NCBI GenBank assembly: GCA_019694805.1
Contig: JAIBBG010000008.1
Location: forward strand, 18,102-82,101
Direction: 5' to 3'
DNA: 64,000 nucleotides
Source of the DNA: Flavobacteriales bacterium
GTDB lineage: Bacteria > Bacteroidota > Bacteroidia > Flavobacteriales_D > Sanyastnellaceae
Shown: piece by piece, positions 54,406 to 64,000 of the stretch
Numbering within the stretch: position 1 is the first letter of the stretch
Layout of the letters: every line of letters begins with the position of its first letter
Notes under the pieces: model-generated
What the model saw: only the letters and a program-made list of their open reading frames with translations
Told to the model about the DNA's origin: nothing
The model's database searches: none
Translations under genes and position numbers: made by a program

Positions 54406-54810
54406 TCACTCACAACTTGGATCTGTCAATCCCCAGGCATCTATGAAAAGTGATTCCGGCATGCCTGAATCTTCTGCAGCTTCTTTGATGAAATCTTCAA
54501 AGTGAATATCCGCGTGGTTGTTTTCATCCAATGTAACATAACCCTTCGCATCAAAAGATTTCTCGCCATTTTTGGTTTTACGAACGCCGTGGATGTCGAT
54601 GGACTTCGACAATAATGCCACACCTTCAAAACTTGCATTACCTCGAGGATCAGTCGTAGCAGCGCCTATCGCAACATCTCCATGTTTAATGGTGATTTCG
54701 TAGCCGCATACGGGTTGACCACTGATGGTGAAATTCAGGGTTACATCTGCTTGTGCTTTTGCGAACATCCCTGTAGTGGCCAAAAGCAAGAAGAGCATCA
54801 ATTTTTTCAT
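54406..54810 (-). CDS. Small secreted protein of unknown function
   Basis: A 134-residue protein with a signal peptide (about 1-20, LLLATTGMFAKA/QAD). The next part (about 22-80) reads like a single beta-sandwich of the carboxypeptidase-regulatory or CNA-B kind: VTLNFTISGQPVCGYEITIKHGDV, then TTDPRGNASFEGVALLSKSIDI. The C-terminal 40 residues are acidic (HADIHFEDFIKEAAEDSG) and end in Cys. It lies 11 bases downstream of a membrane protein gene on the same strand. Periplasmic or surface location is likely; function unknown. Confidence 0.7.
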   Translation of the reverse strand: MKKLMLFLLLATTGMFAKAQADVTLNFTISGQPVCGYEITIKHGDVAIGAATTDPRGNASFEGVALLSKSIDIHGVRKTKNGEKSFDAKGYVTLDENNHADIHFEDFIKEAAEDSGMPESLFIDAWGLTDPSCE

Positions 54811-54821
54811 TGTGTTGTTTT

Positions 54822-55331
54822 TTATTTGGTGAATAGCGATAACGCATCAAAATAATCCTGTCCTCTTTTTTCTGCGAAAAAATCAAGAACAAGAGAAATG
54901 AGTGCCTCGCCGGAAAGCGCAATTCCAAATCCGTACCAAAACAATTGCAGGGGATTGTACCGAAACATGAAAATGAGGACAATACCCGCCAGGAACAGTG
55001 TAATTTCGGTGTAACGCAAAACCACAAAACTCTTCATCACTTGCGACATGCGCGGTGTTTCTTCCCGCGTCAATTTTGATGGATCCATATCGAAAGCATA
55101 TACCATTTCAGTCCGTTGTTTGTCACTCTTGCGATAAACATTAAATCCTACAGCGAAATGGATAATACCCATGATGATCAGTGGAACGGCTGCCCCTCGT
55201 AGAAATGTGGTTTTCCCGAAGATGATCAATCCCGCACCGGCAAGAATGGCCACTATACCCATGATCATAAACAACAGGCTTTCCTGCTTTTCAGCTATGA
55301 AGTAGTTTTCGATGAGCTGTTTCGATAACAT
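54822..55331 (-). CDS. Four-helix membrane protein of unknown function
   Basis: About 169 residues with four hydrophobic helices: LFMIMGIVAILAGAGLIIFG (about 16-35), AAVPLIIMGIIHFAVGFNVY (about 45-64), ITLFLAGIVLIFMF (about 109-122) and FWYGFGIALSGEALISLVLDF (about 130-150). A charged cytoplasmic-type loop (KSDKQRTEM to REETPRMS) separates helices two and three. The start at 55331 (MLSKQLIENYF) is preferred; a frame beginning at 55406 adds 25 residues. It shares a strand with the small secreted protein downstream. No family recognised. Confidence 0.65.
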   Translation of the reverse strand: MLSKQLIENYFIAEKQESLLFMIMGIVAILAGAGLIIFGKTTFLRGAAVPLIIMGIIHFAVGFNVYRKSDKQRTEMVYAFDMDPSKLTREETPRMSQVMKSFVVLRYTEITLFLAGIVLIFMFRYNPLQLFWYGFGIALSGEALISLVLDFFAEKRGQDYFDALSLFTK

Positions 55332-55478
55332 GGAACGAATATATAGCAATGGTGAATAGAAATCGTAAATGCTCGGGGCGAGTGGAGCATGCGTTTCCTG
55401 ATTCATGCATCAACTCCGTTCTCAGGAGTTGCACCATTCTCCTCCCTTCAGCATAAATTTGATTCCTTAGATTCGATT

Positions 55479-55506
55479 TTTGAATTCATAACAACCCTTA
55501 AGTTTG
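55479..55506 (+). promoter_or_regulatory. Candidate promoter of yqeY-rimB
   Basis: TTTG at 55479-55482, a 16-base spacer and TAAGTTTG at 55499-55506. The spacer is slightly short. It lies 19 bases before the yqeY ATG. Confidence 0.4.
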
Positions 55507-55525
55507 TTACCTAATTACTTCAAAT

Positions 55526-55981
55526 ATGTCACTCACAGAACGTATCAATAACGACATCAAGGAAGCCATGAAATCCGGCGAAAAGGATAAACTCATGGCA
55601 CTTCGCGACATCAAAAGCAAACTCCTCTTGGAAGCGACCAAAGAGGGTGGAGATGGCAGCGTAGATGATGCACGCGCCACCGCCATATTGAATAAGCTCT
55701 ATAAACAGAGAATGGAGTCCATCGATATCTACAAAGGTCAGGGCAGACAAGACCTTATCGATGAAGAAACCAAACAAGCCAATGTGATCGCAGCTTATTT
55801 GCCTGAGCAATTGAGTGGAGAAAAACTTGAAGCAGAAGTGAGAGCCATCGTTGCATCCATAGGTGCTGCTGGCCCAGGTGATATGGGTAAAGCCATGGGT
55901 GCTGCGAATAAGGCACTGGCTGGCAAAGCAGATGGCAAAGCCATTTCAGAAATTGTAAAAAAAATTTTATCAGGTAACTGA
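55526..55981 (+). CDS. GatB/YqeY domain protein
   Basis: A 151-residue protein consisting of the YqeY domain found at the end of the GatB subunit of tRNA-dependent amidotransferase. Landmarks: SLTERINNDIKEAMKSGEKDKLMALRDIKSKL at the N-terminus, KQRMESIDIYKGQGRQDLIDEE (about residue 55), IAAYLPEQLSGEKLEAEV and GDMGKAMGAANKALAGKADGKAISEIVKKIL. The free-standing form probably binds tRNA, but its role is not established. It overlaps the next gene by one base (TGATG). Confidence 0.93.
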   Translation: MSLTERINNDIKEAMKSGEKDKLMALRDIKSKLLLEATKEGGDGSVDDARATAILNKLYKQRMESIDIYKGQGRQDLIDEETKQANVIAAYLPEQLSGEKLEAEVRAIVASIGAAGPGDMGKAMGAANKALAGKADGKAISEIVKKILSGN

Positions 55982-56409
55982 TGGATATGAAGGTGGAAAA
56001 AAAACCACTGAAAACAATTGGCAGGCACGTGATGATCGATCTGCCTGAGTTGGGATACACCGGTATCGATGCGAAAATCGATACCGGTGCATTTCGCACC
56101 GTGATTCATTGCGAAAGTGCAAAACTTGTGCGGGGTGAAAATGGTCGTGAAATCCTCGAGGCTGTTTTTGATCTCGATGGAGATGGTCCTCGGATTTTCA
56201 GGTTTGAAGATTTTTTCCGTAAAGATTTCAAAAGCTCTTTTGGAGAGACGGAAAACAGGTATTGTATTCATACGACCATTAAGATTGGTCGCAAAAAAAT
56301 CAGTAGCAGCGTTTCATTGACAGATCGCTCTGGAATGAAGTTCCCCGTGCTGATCGGGCGCAAAACCCTCCTTCGAAAATTCCTTGTGGACGTCAGCAGG
56401 AAGTATTAA
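55981..56409 (+). CDS. RimB-like retropepsin (PF05618, so-called ATP-dependent zinc protease)
   Basis: A 142-residue protein of the family annotated as ATP-dependent zinc protease but built like a single retropepsin lobe. The catalytic motif is in YTGIDAKIDTGAFRTVIHC (Asp-Thr-Gly-Ala, about residue 34). Other landmarks are VFDLDGDG, KKISSSVSLTDRSGMKFPVLIGRKTLLRKFLVDVSRKY. In Pseudomonas, RimB antagonises RimK-dependent glutamate tailing of ribosomal protein S6. The rimK-type gene here lies at 3678-4559, far from this copy, so the pairing is functional inference only. It is co-translated with the YqeY gene. Confidence 0.8.
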   Translation: MDMKVEKKPLKTIGRHVMIDLPELGYTGIDAKIDTGAFRTVIHCESAKLVRGENGREILEAVFDLDGDGPRIFRFEDFFRKDFKSSFGETENRYCIHTTIKIGRKKISSSVSLTDRSGMKFPVLIGRKTLLRKFLVDVSRKY

Positions 56410-56454
56410 GCCGTAATTATGTCTTTTGATTACCCTAAATCCTTGATGTGGGGC

Positions 56455-56462
56455 TACTTTTG
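56455..56462 (+). promoter_or_regulatory. Candidate -7 element of the ABC-F gene
   Basis: TACTTTTG, an exact TAnnTTTG match 17 bases before the ATG at 56480. The nearest TTTG (56425-56428) is 26 bases upstream, longer than usual. Confidence 0.4.
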
Positions 56463-56479
56463 CACCCGTTTTTCGCATC

Positions 56480-58432
56480 ATGGTTACAATAGGCAATCTT
56501 AGCATTCATTTTGGCTCGCGAACATTGTTCGCCAACATTGGCTTTTTCATAGGGCCACGCGACCGTATTGGTCTCGTAGGGAAAAATGGCGCAGGAAAGT
56601 CAACCCTGCTGAAAACGCTTGCTGGTATTCAGAATCCAAGTGAAGGTAGTATTGCTTTGGCCCGTGGTACAACTGTCGGATATCTTCCTCAGGAAATGAA
56701 ACACAATGAGGAAGCGAATGTGTATGAAGAAGCTTCTACCGCTTTCCGCGAAGTACAACTCTTGCACGAGAAGGTAGATCAACTTACCGCTGCCATCAGC
56801 GATCACCATGATTATACCAGCGATGATTATTCGAAAAAGTTAGAACAACTGGAAGAGGCTGCTCATCGCCTCGAATTGCTCGGCAGCGGTAATCTCGAAG
56901 AAAAAATTGAAAAGGTTTTGAAAGGTCTTGGATTTCGTTCTGAAGACATGACCAGGAAAATGAAGGAATTCAGTGGTGGTTGGAAGATGCGCGTCGAGCT
57001 GGGTAAAATCCTTCTGCAAAATCCGGATCTGCTCTTGCTGGATGAGCCGACGAATCACCTCGATATCGAGTCCATTGAATGGCTGGAAGAATTTCTTCAG
57101 GATTATCCTGGAGCAATTGTTCTCATTTCACACGACAGACAATTCCTTGATAACGTTACCAAACGAACCATAGAAATTTCTAAATCGAAAATTTACGATT
57201 ACAAATTTTCTTACTCGAAATACATCGTACAACGTCAGGATGAAATTGAACGTCAGGAACGCGAAGCAAAAAATCAACAGAAGTATATTGAAGATACTCA
57301 GAAGTTGATCGACAAGTTTCGTGCGAAGAAAGACAAAGCTGCTTTTGCGCAAACCTTGATCCGTAAATTGGACAAAATGGAACGTGTTGAAGTAGATGAC
57401 TTCGACGGAACCAAGGTGCGTATCAGTTTTCCTCCTGCACCTCATGCTGGAAAAATCATTCTGGAAGGTAAGGGACTTGGTAAAGCTTATGGACATCTCC
57501 GATTGTTCAGTGGTGTGGATATGCTCATTGCACGCGGTGAAAAAATTGCTTTGGTCGGCAAGAATGGTGTAGGAAAATCTACACTCATCAGGATGATCAT
57601 GAAACAAGAACCTTTCGAAGGAGAGATGATTCCTGGCTATAGTGTCAATGTGGGTTATTACGCGCAGAATCAGGCTGACACTTTGGACGGCAATAAGACC
57701 GTTTTCGAAACGATCGATGATGAAGCAGTGGGTGATATAAGAAAAAGCGTTCGTTCGTTGCTTGGAGCTTTTCTCTTCAGCGGCGATGATGTAGATAAGA
57801 AAGTGAAGGTGTTGAGTGGTGGTGAAAAGGCAAGGCTTGCATTGTGCAAATTGCTTTTGCAACCCTACAATTTTTTGGTGATGGACGAACCTACCAATCA
57901 CCTTGATCTAGCATCAAAGGAAGTTTTGAAGCAAGCTCTGCAACGCTTCGATGGAACCTTGCTGGTCGTGAGTCACGATCGTGATTTTTTACATGGACTC
58001 ACTTCAGTGGTCTATGAAATCAAACCGGACCGCCTGCGCGTGTGGCCGGGCGATGTGCTTGATTTCCTCAAAGAGAAAAAGGCCGAGAGTATTGCTTTAT
58101 TTGAAAAGGCGAAACCAACACAGCAGGCTAAATCTTCTATCAAAGAAGAACAGAAAAATCAAAGCACAACTCCAACATTGAGTCGTGATGAACAAAAGGA
58201 AATTGAGAAGAACAAGAAACGACTTCAAACATTGATACAGAAAAGCGAAAAGGAAATCGAATCGCTGGAAAACAAAATCAAAGAGATGGATGTCGTACTC
58301 GCCGAACTCGATTATACCCATCAAGAAAAGGCTAACAAAACATTGGCTGAATACGATGATCTCAAGAAAAAACTTGAGGAAGTGATGCAGCAATGGGAAA
58401 ATGCCTCAGAAGAGCTTAGTGCGCTCTCCTGA
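56480..58432 (+). CDS. ABC-F family ATPase (Uup/EttA-like translation factor)
   Basis: A 650-residue protein with two ATP-binding cassettes and no membrane segments. Cassette one: Walker A GKNGAGKSTLLK (about residue 35), signature FSGGWKMRVELGK, Walker B LLLLDEPTNHLDI. Cassette two: GKNGVGKSTLIR (about residue 362), LSGGEKARLALCK and FLVMDEPTNHLDL. The linker between them (about 240-310) is charged and helical, as in ribosome-binding ABC-F proteins. A C-terminal coiled coil from about 560 to 645 (EQKEIEKNKKRLQTLIQKSEK) is like Uup. It probably acts on the ribosome. Monocistronic. Confidence 0.94.
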   Translation: MVTIGNLSIHFGSRTLFANIGFFIGPRDRIGLVGKNGAGKSTLLKTLAGIQNPSEGSIALARGTTVGYLPQEMKHNEEANVYEEASTAFREVQLLHEKVDQLTAAISDHHDYTSDDYSKKLEQLEEAAHRLELLGSGNLEEKIEKVLKGLGFRSEDMTRKMKEFSGGWKMRVELGKILLQNPDLLLLDEPTNHLDIESIEWLEEFLQDYPGAIVLISHDRQFLDNVTKRTIEISKSKIYDYKFSYSKYIVQRQDEIERQEREAKNQQKYIEDTQKLIDKFRAKKDKAAFAQTLIRKLDKMERVEVDDFDGTKVRISFPPAPHAGKIILEGKGLGKAYGHLRLFSGVDMLIARGEKIALVGKNGVGKSTLIRMIMKQEPFEGEMIPGYSVNVGYYAQNQADTLDGNKTVFETIDDEAVGDIRKSVRSLLGAFLFSGDDVDKKVKVLSGGEKARLALCKLLLQPYNFLVMDEPTNHLDLASKEVLKQALQRFDGTLLVVSHDRDFLHGLTSVVYEIKPDRLRVWPGDVLDFLKEKKAESIALFEKAKPTQQAKSSIKEEQKNQSTTPTLSRDEQKEIEKNKKRLQTLIQKSEKEIESLENKIKEMDVVLAELDYTHQEKANKTLAEYDDLKKKLEEVMQQWENASEELSALS

Positions 58433-58454
58433 GACATTTTTATGTTGATAAGGC

Positions 58455-60965
58455 CTATTGCTTCACGAGTCTTGTCATGTGTCTTTCACCATCCGCTCCA
58501 GTAAGGCTTATGAAATAGAGCCCTGGAGATAAATCACCGATGGATACAGATGAAGTTTGATTGTTGACGCGTAACTTTTTTACCATTGCATTCTGCGCAT
58601 TTTGAATGATCAATTCAACAGTTTCATGCATTGGATTGGTGATGAATATTTCATCATGAGCTGGATTAGGATAAATGTTGAAATGGGTTGGGCTTGTCTC
58701 ATTCAAACCAACCAATATGATATGATGAGTGTAGGTGTTCGTGACAACAGCAGGATTCTGATCAAAATAGATATAGGCGGTATTGTCAATCGCTGTGCCT
58801 GGCGCCAGGTTTGATTGAGCATGGACTTTATAGCGCAACCAGCCATGGCTGTTCGGTTCATCTGATGTGCTGTCTGGTAGCATGATTTGCGGAAACTCGA
58901 AACTCAGCTGACCATTGACAAGATTAACGATAGGATGACATTCATGCGATGCTCCAATCCACTCGAATGTACTGTAGTCAAGATCACTATCCAGTGCGTT
59001 ACTCACCACAATATCGGTAGCGGGTGCATTACCCGTGTTTTGAAATTCGATGAGGTATTCTATTTCTGTTCCAGGATCAATGATGTTCCCAGAACCGGTA
59101 CCTGCGGGAGTTGCAGTGATCTGATTGGGATCCCAGGCACAAAGCAGAATTTCAGTGTCAAAAATGTTTTCAGTACTGATCAAATTTCCATTGATATCAA
59201 GAGTTTGAATATCGACAATTGTACTCAGAGGTGATCCCATCAAGCTGTAATCAGGCGCACTGAAGAATAGTCTAAGTAGTTGCGAAGCCCCGGGTGCCAT
59301 GTTATTCAGATTCCATGTTAAGTCATTACCATTCACATTGTCTGGCATGGGATAAGCCATTGTCATGTTGATGTTGGCATCGGTTGTTACATGGATAACC
59401 GCACTTGAAATGCTATTGCTTTCATTGTTTATCATAACATCAATTTCGCCACTTTGTGCGCACACCAAGGGTGGAAGAGATACGCTGCCATTGATGTCAT
59501 AATTCGGAGCACTGGTATTCAAACCGAAAAATGCGGATCCAATGAAACCTGTGGATGTATTGATGCTAGATGGTGTTGTGAGTGTTGGCCAAACAGTATT
59601 GTCATATTGAAGTGTCAGGATGTCCCCAAAATCACCGGGTAAGAGCAAATAGAATAGTCCGTTATTGTCTGTATAGATGGTTTGCGAGCCGTATTGCAAT
59701 GCAATGCCTCCGATACCTGGTTCATTGCTATCCATGACGCCATCTGTATCCAAATCTTGGAATACATATCCGCTGATCATGGCAGGAACCAATTCTGTTG
59801 CATCGAATTTGAGGTAGGTGGCCGTACCTCCATCTATGTTCGGATAAGTTGGGGTAACGGTAACCAATAATTCTTCCGAACCATCCGCTCCAATGGAATA
59901 TACTTCGAGCGAATAATCGTTGTTGGGGGAATCAATGGTGTATTGAAAAAAATTACAGTCAGTATCTGGAAGGTAAATATTCTGGGTGAATGATGTTACC
60001 ATGCCCGGTGTTGCAATGTCCCAGAATGAAGGCGGTTGTCCTACGTCAACTCCGTGTATGTTATAGCTCGCACCCGTGAGTGAAGTGAAATTTAATTTAA
60101 GATGTGTCGATGTTGTAAATGTGCCCAGGATGTTATCGGAATCAAAGTTGTTTTCTGCGACTTCATCTGTGCCCGAAAATGTGAGTGTAGCTGGAAATAT
60201 GCCTTCAAATGGTAAATCAGTAACTGTAATGATATACGGGTGTAAGGGTAATATCCCTGCAGGAACATCATACGTGTATATGGTCCCATTCACATTGAAT
60301 TCGGCTGTCCCCGCTTCCGAAGGATAAATTCCAGTGTTGTAGAAATAAATCCCTGTCCAGAATTGATGGCATGCTGTAGTAACCCCGGAAAAGAATGCCT
60401 GGATGTCGTAGCCCATATAAAGATCTGCACAATCATAATGTGCAATGTCGAAGACTAACGAAGGTGAAGTGAGTTGAAGAAAATCAATGATGACACCATA
60501 AGGACAAATTATGACATAATACTCTTGATAAGGAGTGCCAAAATCTATTTCATATTGATATAGATCTAAAAGTGCTTGATCACCATCTATGATGGGACAT
60601 GGTGCCAAGCTAGTTATGTCTTCAATTCCACTTCCCGGCGGACCGTAAATGTCAGAAGTAAGATTGTCTGGGTTGGATTCAATGAAAAGCATTTGTGTTT
60701 CATTGGTTCCATTCGGTCCTTGCAATGCATAGTCGTATTGAAGGATGTTGGTATTGAGTACGTCAAACAAATTAGTACTCTCTACATTTCCAAACATCAG
60801 AACAACACTTTGTCCTGCATCCAAAAGTTCCTGCAAATGCCAAGTGTTACCATCGATATCTGTCGAAGTAAAATCCGGCGCTTGTTGACCATAAGTTAAT
60901 GTTTGTGCAAAGAGTTGACCTTCATGAAACACAACGACGCACAATAGAAGTAAAATTCTCTTCAT
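58455..60965 (-). CDS. T9SS cargo protein: degenerate thioredoxin-like, CNA-B-like, DUF11-type and sorting domains
   Basis: An 836-residue secreted protein. Signal peptide about 1-21 (GQLFA/QTL). About 24-165 resembles a redoxin/TlpA domain (YGQQAPDFTSTDIDGNTWHLQELL, then VVLMFGNVEST), where the usual CxxC is replaced by Asn-Val-Glu-Ser. About 400-475 is an SdrD/CNA-B-like fold (ISGYVFQDLDTDGVMDSNEPG). About 640-745 is a DUF11-type repeat (YLIEFQNTGNAPATDIVVSN, SHGWLRYKV). About 765-836 is the T9SS type A sorting domain (FNIYPNPAHDEIFI, LSPGLYFISLTGADGERHMTRLVKQ). The protein should cross the outer membrane through the machinery encoded at 37-43 kb and be anchored or released. The acidic, Asp/Asn/Thr-rich make-up fits surface proteins. 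Function beyond adhesion-like structure is unknown. Confidence 0.85.
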   Translation of the reverse strand: MKRILLLLCVVVFHEGQLFAQTLTYGQQAPDFTSTDIDGNTWHLQELLDAGQSVVLMFGNVESTNLFDVLNTNILQYDYALQGPNGTNETQMLFIESNPDNLTSDIYGPPGSGIEDITSLAPCPIIDGDQALLDLYQYEIDFGTPYQEYYVIICPYGVIIDFLQLTSPSLVFDIAHYDCADLYMGYDIQAFFSGVTTACHQFWTGIYFYNTGIYPSEAGTAEFNVNGTIYTYDVPAGILPLHPYIITVTDLPFEGIFPATLTFSGTDEVAENNFDSDNILGTFTTSTHLKLNFTSLTGASYNIHGVDVGQPPSFWDIATPGMVTSFTQNIYLPDTDCNFFQYTIDSPNNDYSLEVYSIGADGSEELLVTVTPTYPNIDGGTATYLKFDATELVPAMISGYVFQDLDTDGVMDSNEPGIGGIALQYGSQTIYTDNNGLFYLLLPGDFGDILTLQYDNTVWPTLTTPSSINTSTGFIGSAFFGLNTSAPNYDINGSVSLPPLVCAQSGEIDVMINNESNSISSAVIHVTTDANINMTMAYPMPDNVNGNDLTWNLNNMAPGASQLLRLFFSAPDYSLMGSPLSTIVDIQTLDINGNLISTENIFDTEILLCAWDPNQITATPAGTGSGNIIDPGTEIEYLIEFQNTGNAPATDIVVSNALDSDLDYSTFEWIGASHECHPIVNLVNGQLSFEFPQIMLPDSTSDEPNSHGWLRYKVHAQSNLAPGTAIDNTAYIYFDQNPAVVTNTYTHHIILVGLNETSPTHFNIYPNPAHDEIFITNPMHETVELIIQNAQNAMVKKLRVNNQTSSVSIGDLSPGLYFISLTGADGERHMTRLVKQ

Positions 60966-61050
60966 CTGATATTAGAATAAGGTTTGGTAAATGGACGAAA
61001 CAGAATTGAATCTGGTTGCAACTTGATTGAAATATCATCCTTTAAGACGA

Positions 61051-61079
61051 TAAAAAAAGGCGGACCGAAGTCCGCCTTT
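61051..61079 (-). terminator. Terminator of secA with UUCG tetraloop
   Basis: On the minus strand AAAGGCGGAC, loop TTCG, GTCCGCCTTTTTTT. The stem is capped by a C(UUCG)G tetraloop and followed by a T-run, 18 bases after the secA stop. Confidence 0.92.
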
Positions 61080-61096
61080 ATCATTTTTCGGTGATG

Positions 61097-64000
61097 TTAT
61101 TCACCAGCTCCGTGACAAGATTTGTACTTCTTCCCTGATCCACATGGACATGGATCATTCCTTCCCACTTTCACTTCGGCTTTCACGGGTTCAACTTTGG
61201 GTGGTGGTCCTTGTGGAGGCATAGCCAATGGTCTTTGTCCTCCGCCACCAACTGCATTTTGAGAAGCCGCTGCACTGCGTTGTTGCAGATTCATGCTCTC
61301 CGCTTTTTGCACATTGAGCTTGCTGGTGTCTGGTGCCTTTGGTGCCTGAGCCTGACGAACAGGCGCTTGCTGACCTTGCGGCAATTGCGCGTGCATGAGG
61401 AAACTCGCAAGTTCACCATTCACTTTTGCGATCATGGTCTTGAAGAGGTTGTAACTCTCAAGTTTGTAAATCAAGAGAGGATCTTTTTGTTCATGTGATG
61501 CGAACTGCACATTGCTGCGCAAATCATCCATGTCTCGCAAATGTTCCTTCCAACTTTGATCGATCATTGCCAGCGTAATGCCCTTTTCCAAAGCATCTAC
61601 AAGTTCTGAACCTTGCGTCTGATAAGCCTTTTCAAGATTTACCGCTACCTGAACTGTTTTGCGACCATCACTGAAAGGAACAGCAATATTGTTATATCCC
61701 TGCGTGTTGTTTTCATAAACATTTTTGATCACAGGAAAAGACTCATGCATGATTTGTGTGATGCGTTGCTTATAGCGCTGCTCTACTGCCTGATAAGTTG
61801 CATGAATGACGTCATCTGCTTTTTGTATGCCAAATTCTTGTTGTGATACGGGTGCCTCGATGCCGAAATATTTGAGCAGATCTAATTTGAAAGCCTCATA
61901 GTTTTTCATCTCGTGATGAAGATCTACAACGGTCGCAGTTAGATCATAGAACATGTTGTCAATGTCAAGCTTCAATCGTTCACCGAACAAGGCGTGCTTA
62001 CGACGTTTGTAAATCACTTCACGTTGTGAGTTCATCACGTCGTCATATTCCAAAAGACGTTTACGAATTCCGAAGTTGTTTTCTTCTACCTTTTTCTGTG
62101 CGCGTTCAATGCTGGAAGTGATCATGCTATGTTGAATCACTTCACCTTCTTTCAGACCAAGTCGGTCCATCATTTTGGCAATACGATCACTACCGAAAAG
62201 ACGCATGAGATCATCTTCCAATGATACATAGAATTGTGATGAACCGGGATCTCCCTGACGTCCTGCGCGACCACGCAACTGTCTGTCGACACGACGTGAA
62301 TCGTGACGTTCGGTACCAATGATCGCAAGACCTCCAGCTTCTTTTACACCTTCACCCAATTTGATGTCGGTACCGCGACCCGCCATGTTGGTGGCAATCG
62401 TTACTGTGCCAGATCTACCCGCAAAAGCAACAATATCAGCTTCCTTCTGGTGAAGTTTAGCATTGAGAACCTGGTGTTCAATGCCTTTAAACTTCAACAT
62501 TTTTGAAAGCAATTCGGAAACTTCAACTGTGGTGGTACCAACGAGAACAGGCCTTCCGGCTGCACGCAATTCAGCAATTTCATCAATCACTGCATTGTAT
62601 TTTTCACGCTTGGTCTTATACACTTTATCTTCCATGTCTTTCCTCGAAATCGGACGATTTGTTGGAATGACCATGACGTCAAGTTTGTAAATACTCCACA
62701 ATTCACCTGCTTCCGTTTCTGCAGTACCAGTCATACCCGCAAGCTTGTGATACATGCGGAAGTAATTCTGAAGTGTGATGGTAGCGTAGGTCTGGGTAGC
62801 TGCTTCAACACGAACATTTTCTTTGGCTTCAATGGCCTGATGAAGTCCATCAGAATAACGACGGCCTTCCATGATACGTCCGGTTTGTTCGTCAACAATT
62901 TTGACTTTGTTGTCGATCACTACATAGTCAATGTCTTTTTCGAAAATGGCATATGCTTTTAAGAGCTGATTGATGGTGTGGATGCGTTCGCCTTTTACGC
63001 TGTAGTCGCGCATGAGATCATCCTTCATCTTCAGTTTAGCTTCGTCATCTTTTCCACTGTTTTCAATTTCAGCCAACTCAGAGCCGATGTCAGGAAGCAC
63101 GAAAAATTTCTCATCCCCAATGTCTTTTGAGATGAGATGAATACCTTTTTCGGTCAGTTCAACCTGGTTGTTTTTTTCATCGATAACAAAGAAAAGTTCA
63201 GCATCAACTTTCGGCATGTCGCGCTGATTGTCTTGAAGGTATTGACCTTCTGTTTTCAGCAATTGCGCTTTCATACCTTCCTCGCTGAGGAATTTGATCA
63301 ACGCCTTGTTCTTCGGCAATCCGCGGTAAGCGCGATAAAGAGCGAGTGCTCCTTCTGTAACATCATCCTTGGATGGTGATCCTTGTTCAGGTGAGAGTTT
63401 TTTCTTGGCAAGGGTGAGAAATTCATTGGCCGCTGTGCGCTGCGCTTGAATCAGAAGTTGAACTTTTGGTTTCAAAGCATCAAATTCCTGATCATCACCT
63501 TTTGGTGTAGGACCTGAAATGATCAATGGCGTTCTTGCTTCATCAATCAACACGCTATCCACCTCATCCACGATGGCGAAGTGGTGTTTGCGTTGCACGA
63601 GTTGTGACGCTTCCACTGCCATATTATCGCGTAGATAATCAAAACCGAATTCGTTATTTGTCCCGAATGTGATATCAGCACGATATGCATTTCTACGCGA
63701 TGAACCATTAGGCTGATGCCTGTCGATACAATCTACTGTGAGGCCATGGAATTCATAAAGTGGCCCCATCCATTCAGAGTCACGTCGTGCGAGATAATCG
63801 TTGACGGTAACCACATGAACGCCCTTGCCAGCTAATGCATTGAGGAAAACTGGTAATGTGGCTACAAGGGTTTTACCTTCACCGGTAGCCATCTCAGCTA
63901 CTTTACCACGGTGAAGGGCAATACCACCGATGAGCTGCACATCATAATGAACCATATCCCAGGTGATGCGATTTCCTGCAGCAACCCAGTTGTTTTTCCA
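61097..64000 (-). CDS. secA: Preprotein translocase ATPase SecA, 5' end outside window
   Basis: About 967 residues are visible; the frame stays open to the window end ([15 protein letters not shown] precedes MVHYDVQ), so the first part is missing. DEAD motor features: ATGEGKT (Walker A), [19 protein letters not shown] (Walker B), [28 protein letters not shown] and [10 protein letters not shown]. An insertion around [24 protein letters not shown] lies in the preprotein cross-linking region, as in other Bacteroidota SecA. The C-terminus has a zinc-binding SEC-C motif ([17 protein letters not shown]) after a Pro/Gln/Ala-rich linker. It powers export through SecYEG. The gene is closed by a strong terminator. 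Confidence 0.97.
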   Translation of the reverse strand, partial: WKNNWVAAGNRITWDMVHYDVQLIGGIALHRGKVAEMATGEGKTLVATLPVFLNALAGKGVHVVTVNDYLARRDSEWMGPLYEFHGLTVDCIDRHQPNGSSRRNAYRADITFGTNNEFGFDYLRDNMAVEASQLVQRKHHFAIVDEVDSVLIDEARTPLIISGPTPKGDDQEFDALKPKVQLLIQAQRTAANEFLTLAKKKLSPEQGSPSKDDVTEGALALYRAYRGLPKNKALIKFLSEEGMKAQLLKTEGQYLQDNQRDMPKVDAELFFVIDEKNNQVELTEKGIHLISKDIGDEKFFVLPDIGSELAEIENSGKDDEAKLKMKDDLMRDYSVKGERIHTINQLLKAYAIFEKDIDYVVIDNKVKIVDEQTGRIMEGRRYSDGLHQAIEAKENVRVEAATQTYATITLQNYFRMYHKLAGMTGTAETEAGELWSIYKLDVMVIPTNRPISRKDMEDKVYKTKREKYNAVIDEIAELRAAGRPVLVGTTTVEVSELLSKMLKFKGIEHQVLNAKLHQKEADIVAFAGRSGTVTIATNMAGRGTDIKLGEGVKEAGGLAIIGTERHDSRRVDRQLRGRAGRQGDPGSSQFYVSLEDDLMRLFGSDRIAKMMDRLGLKEGEVIQHSMITSSIERAQKKVEENNFGIRKRLLEYDDVMNSQREVIYKRRKHALFGERLKLDIDNMFYDLTATVVDLHHEMKNYEAFKLDLLKYFGIEAPVSQQEFGIQKADDVIHATYQAVEQRYKQRITQIMHESFPVIKNVYENNTQGYNNIAVPFSDGRKTVQVAVNLEKAYQTQGSELVDALEKGITLAMIDQSWKEHLRDMDDLRSNVQFASHEQKDPLLIYKLESYNLFKTMIAKVNGELASFLMHAQLPQGQQAPVRQAQAPKAPDTSKLNVQKAESMNLQQRSAAASQNAVGGGGQRPLAMPPQGPPPKVEPVKAEVKVGRNDPCPCGSGKKYKSCHGAGE

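Noticed and set aside
57128..57901. 257-codon open frame antisense to the ABC-F gene
   Set aside because: Lies across both conserved cassettes with no own start context or promoter; a shadow.

Overview
The window comes from a member of the Bacteroidota, most likely a gliding or free-living Flavobacteriales/Sphingobacteriales-like lineage. The evidence is a core type IX secretion (T9SS) operon in the order porP/sprF-gldK-gldL-gldM-gldN, a cargo protein with a T9SS C-terminal sorting domain, the acpP-fabF-rnc block, and the miaB-sigma54 activator-lptE-TPR-secG-groES-groEL block. Candidate promoters also fit the Bacteroidota -7 consensus TAnnTTTG instead of TATAAT. I see no tRNA, rRNA, insertion sequence, integrase or CRISPR array.

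Layout. 1-4.6 kb: 3' end of bamA, two tandem ompH/skp-type chaperone genes, a universal stress protein and a RimK-type ligase. 4.8-24.3 kb: a surface-polysaccharide locus in at least five transcription units of mixed direction. It holds seven GT-B-type or probable glycosyltransferases, AsnB, a nucleotide-sugar epimerase, a GNAT protein, a NodB deacetylase, an O-antigen polymerase-like protein, two acyltransferase-3 proteins, two methyltransferases, and nonulosonic (sialic-type) acid genes neuB and neuA placed in different operons. 24.4-31.8 kb: a ThiF/MoeB-rhodanese fusion, acpP-fabF-rnc, an unrecognised lipoprotein/barrel pair, kbl and an FAD oxidoreductase. 31.8-36.6 kb: ferritin, then a compact signalling operon (YfiR-like, two paralogous TPR proteins, HAMP-SpoIIE phosphatase). 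37-43 kb: T9SS core. 43.3-54.3 kb: degenerate arginase-fold protein, topA, miaB, sigma-54 activator, lptE, a TPR-tailed protein, secG, groESL. 54.4-64 kb: two small envelope proteins, yqeY, rimB-like, an ABC-F ATPase, the T9SS cargo protein and secA (5' end outside the window).

How the genes fit together. Much of the window builds or crosses the cell envelope. SecA/SecG export proteins to the periplasm, OmpH-like chaperones and BamA insert outer-membrane proteins, LptE helps place LPS, GldKLMN/PorP secrete cargo such as the 836-residue protein, and the polysaccharide locus makes a surface glycan that probably carries a nonulosonic acid.

The parts most worth following up are four: the nonulosonate genes (a NeuB without its SAF domain, overlapped by an unassigned protein with sialyltransferase-like HP and ST motifs); the YfiR/TPR/TPR/SpoIIE operon; an arginase-fold protein that has lost its metal ligands; and a MoeB-like protein without zinc cysteines fused to rhodanese. 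Start codons were moved from the longest possible frame where promoter position, gene overlap or family N-termini argued for it. All functions are inferred from reading the sequence; no database search was run.
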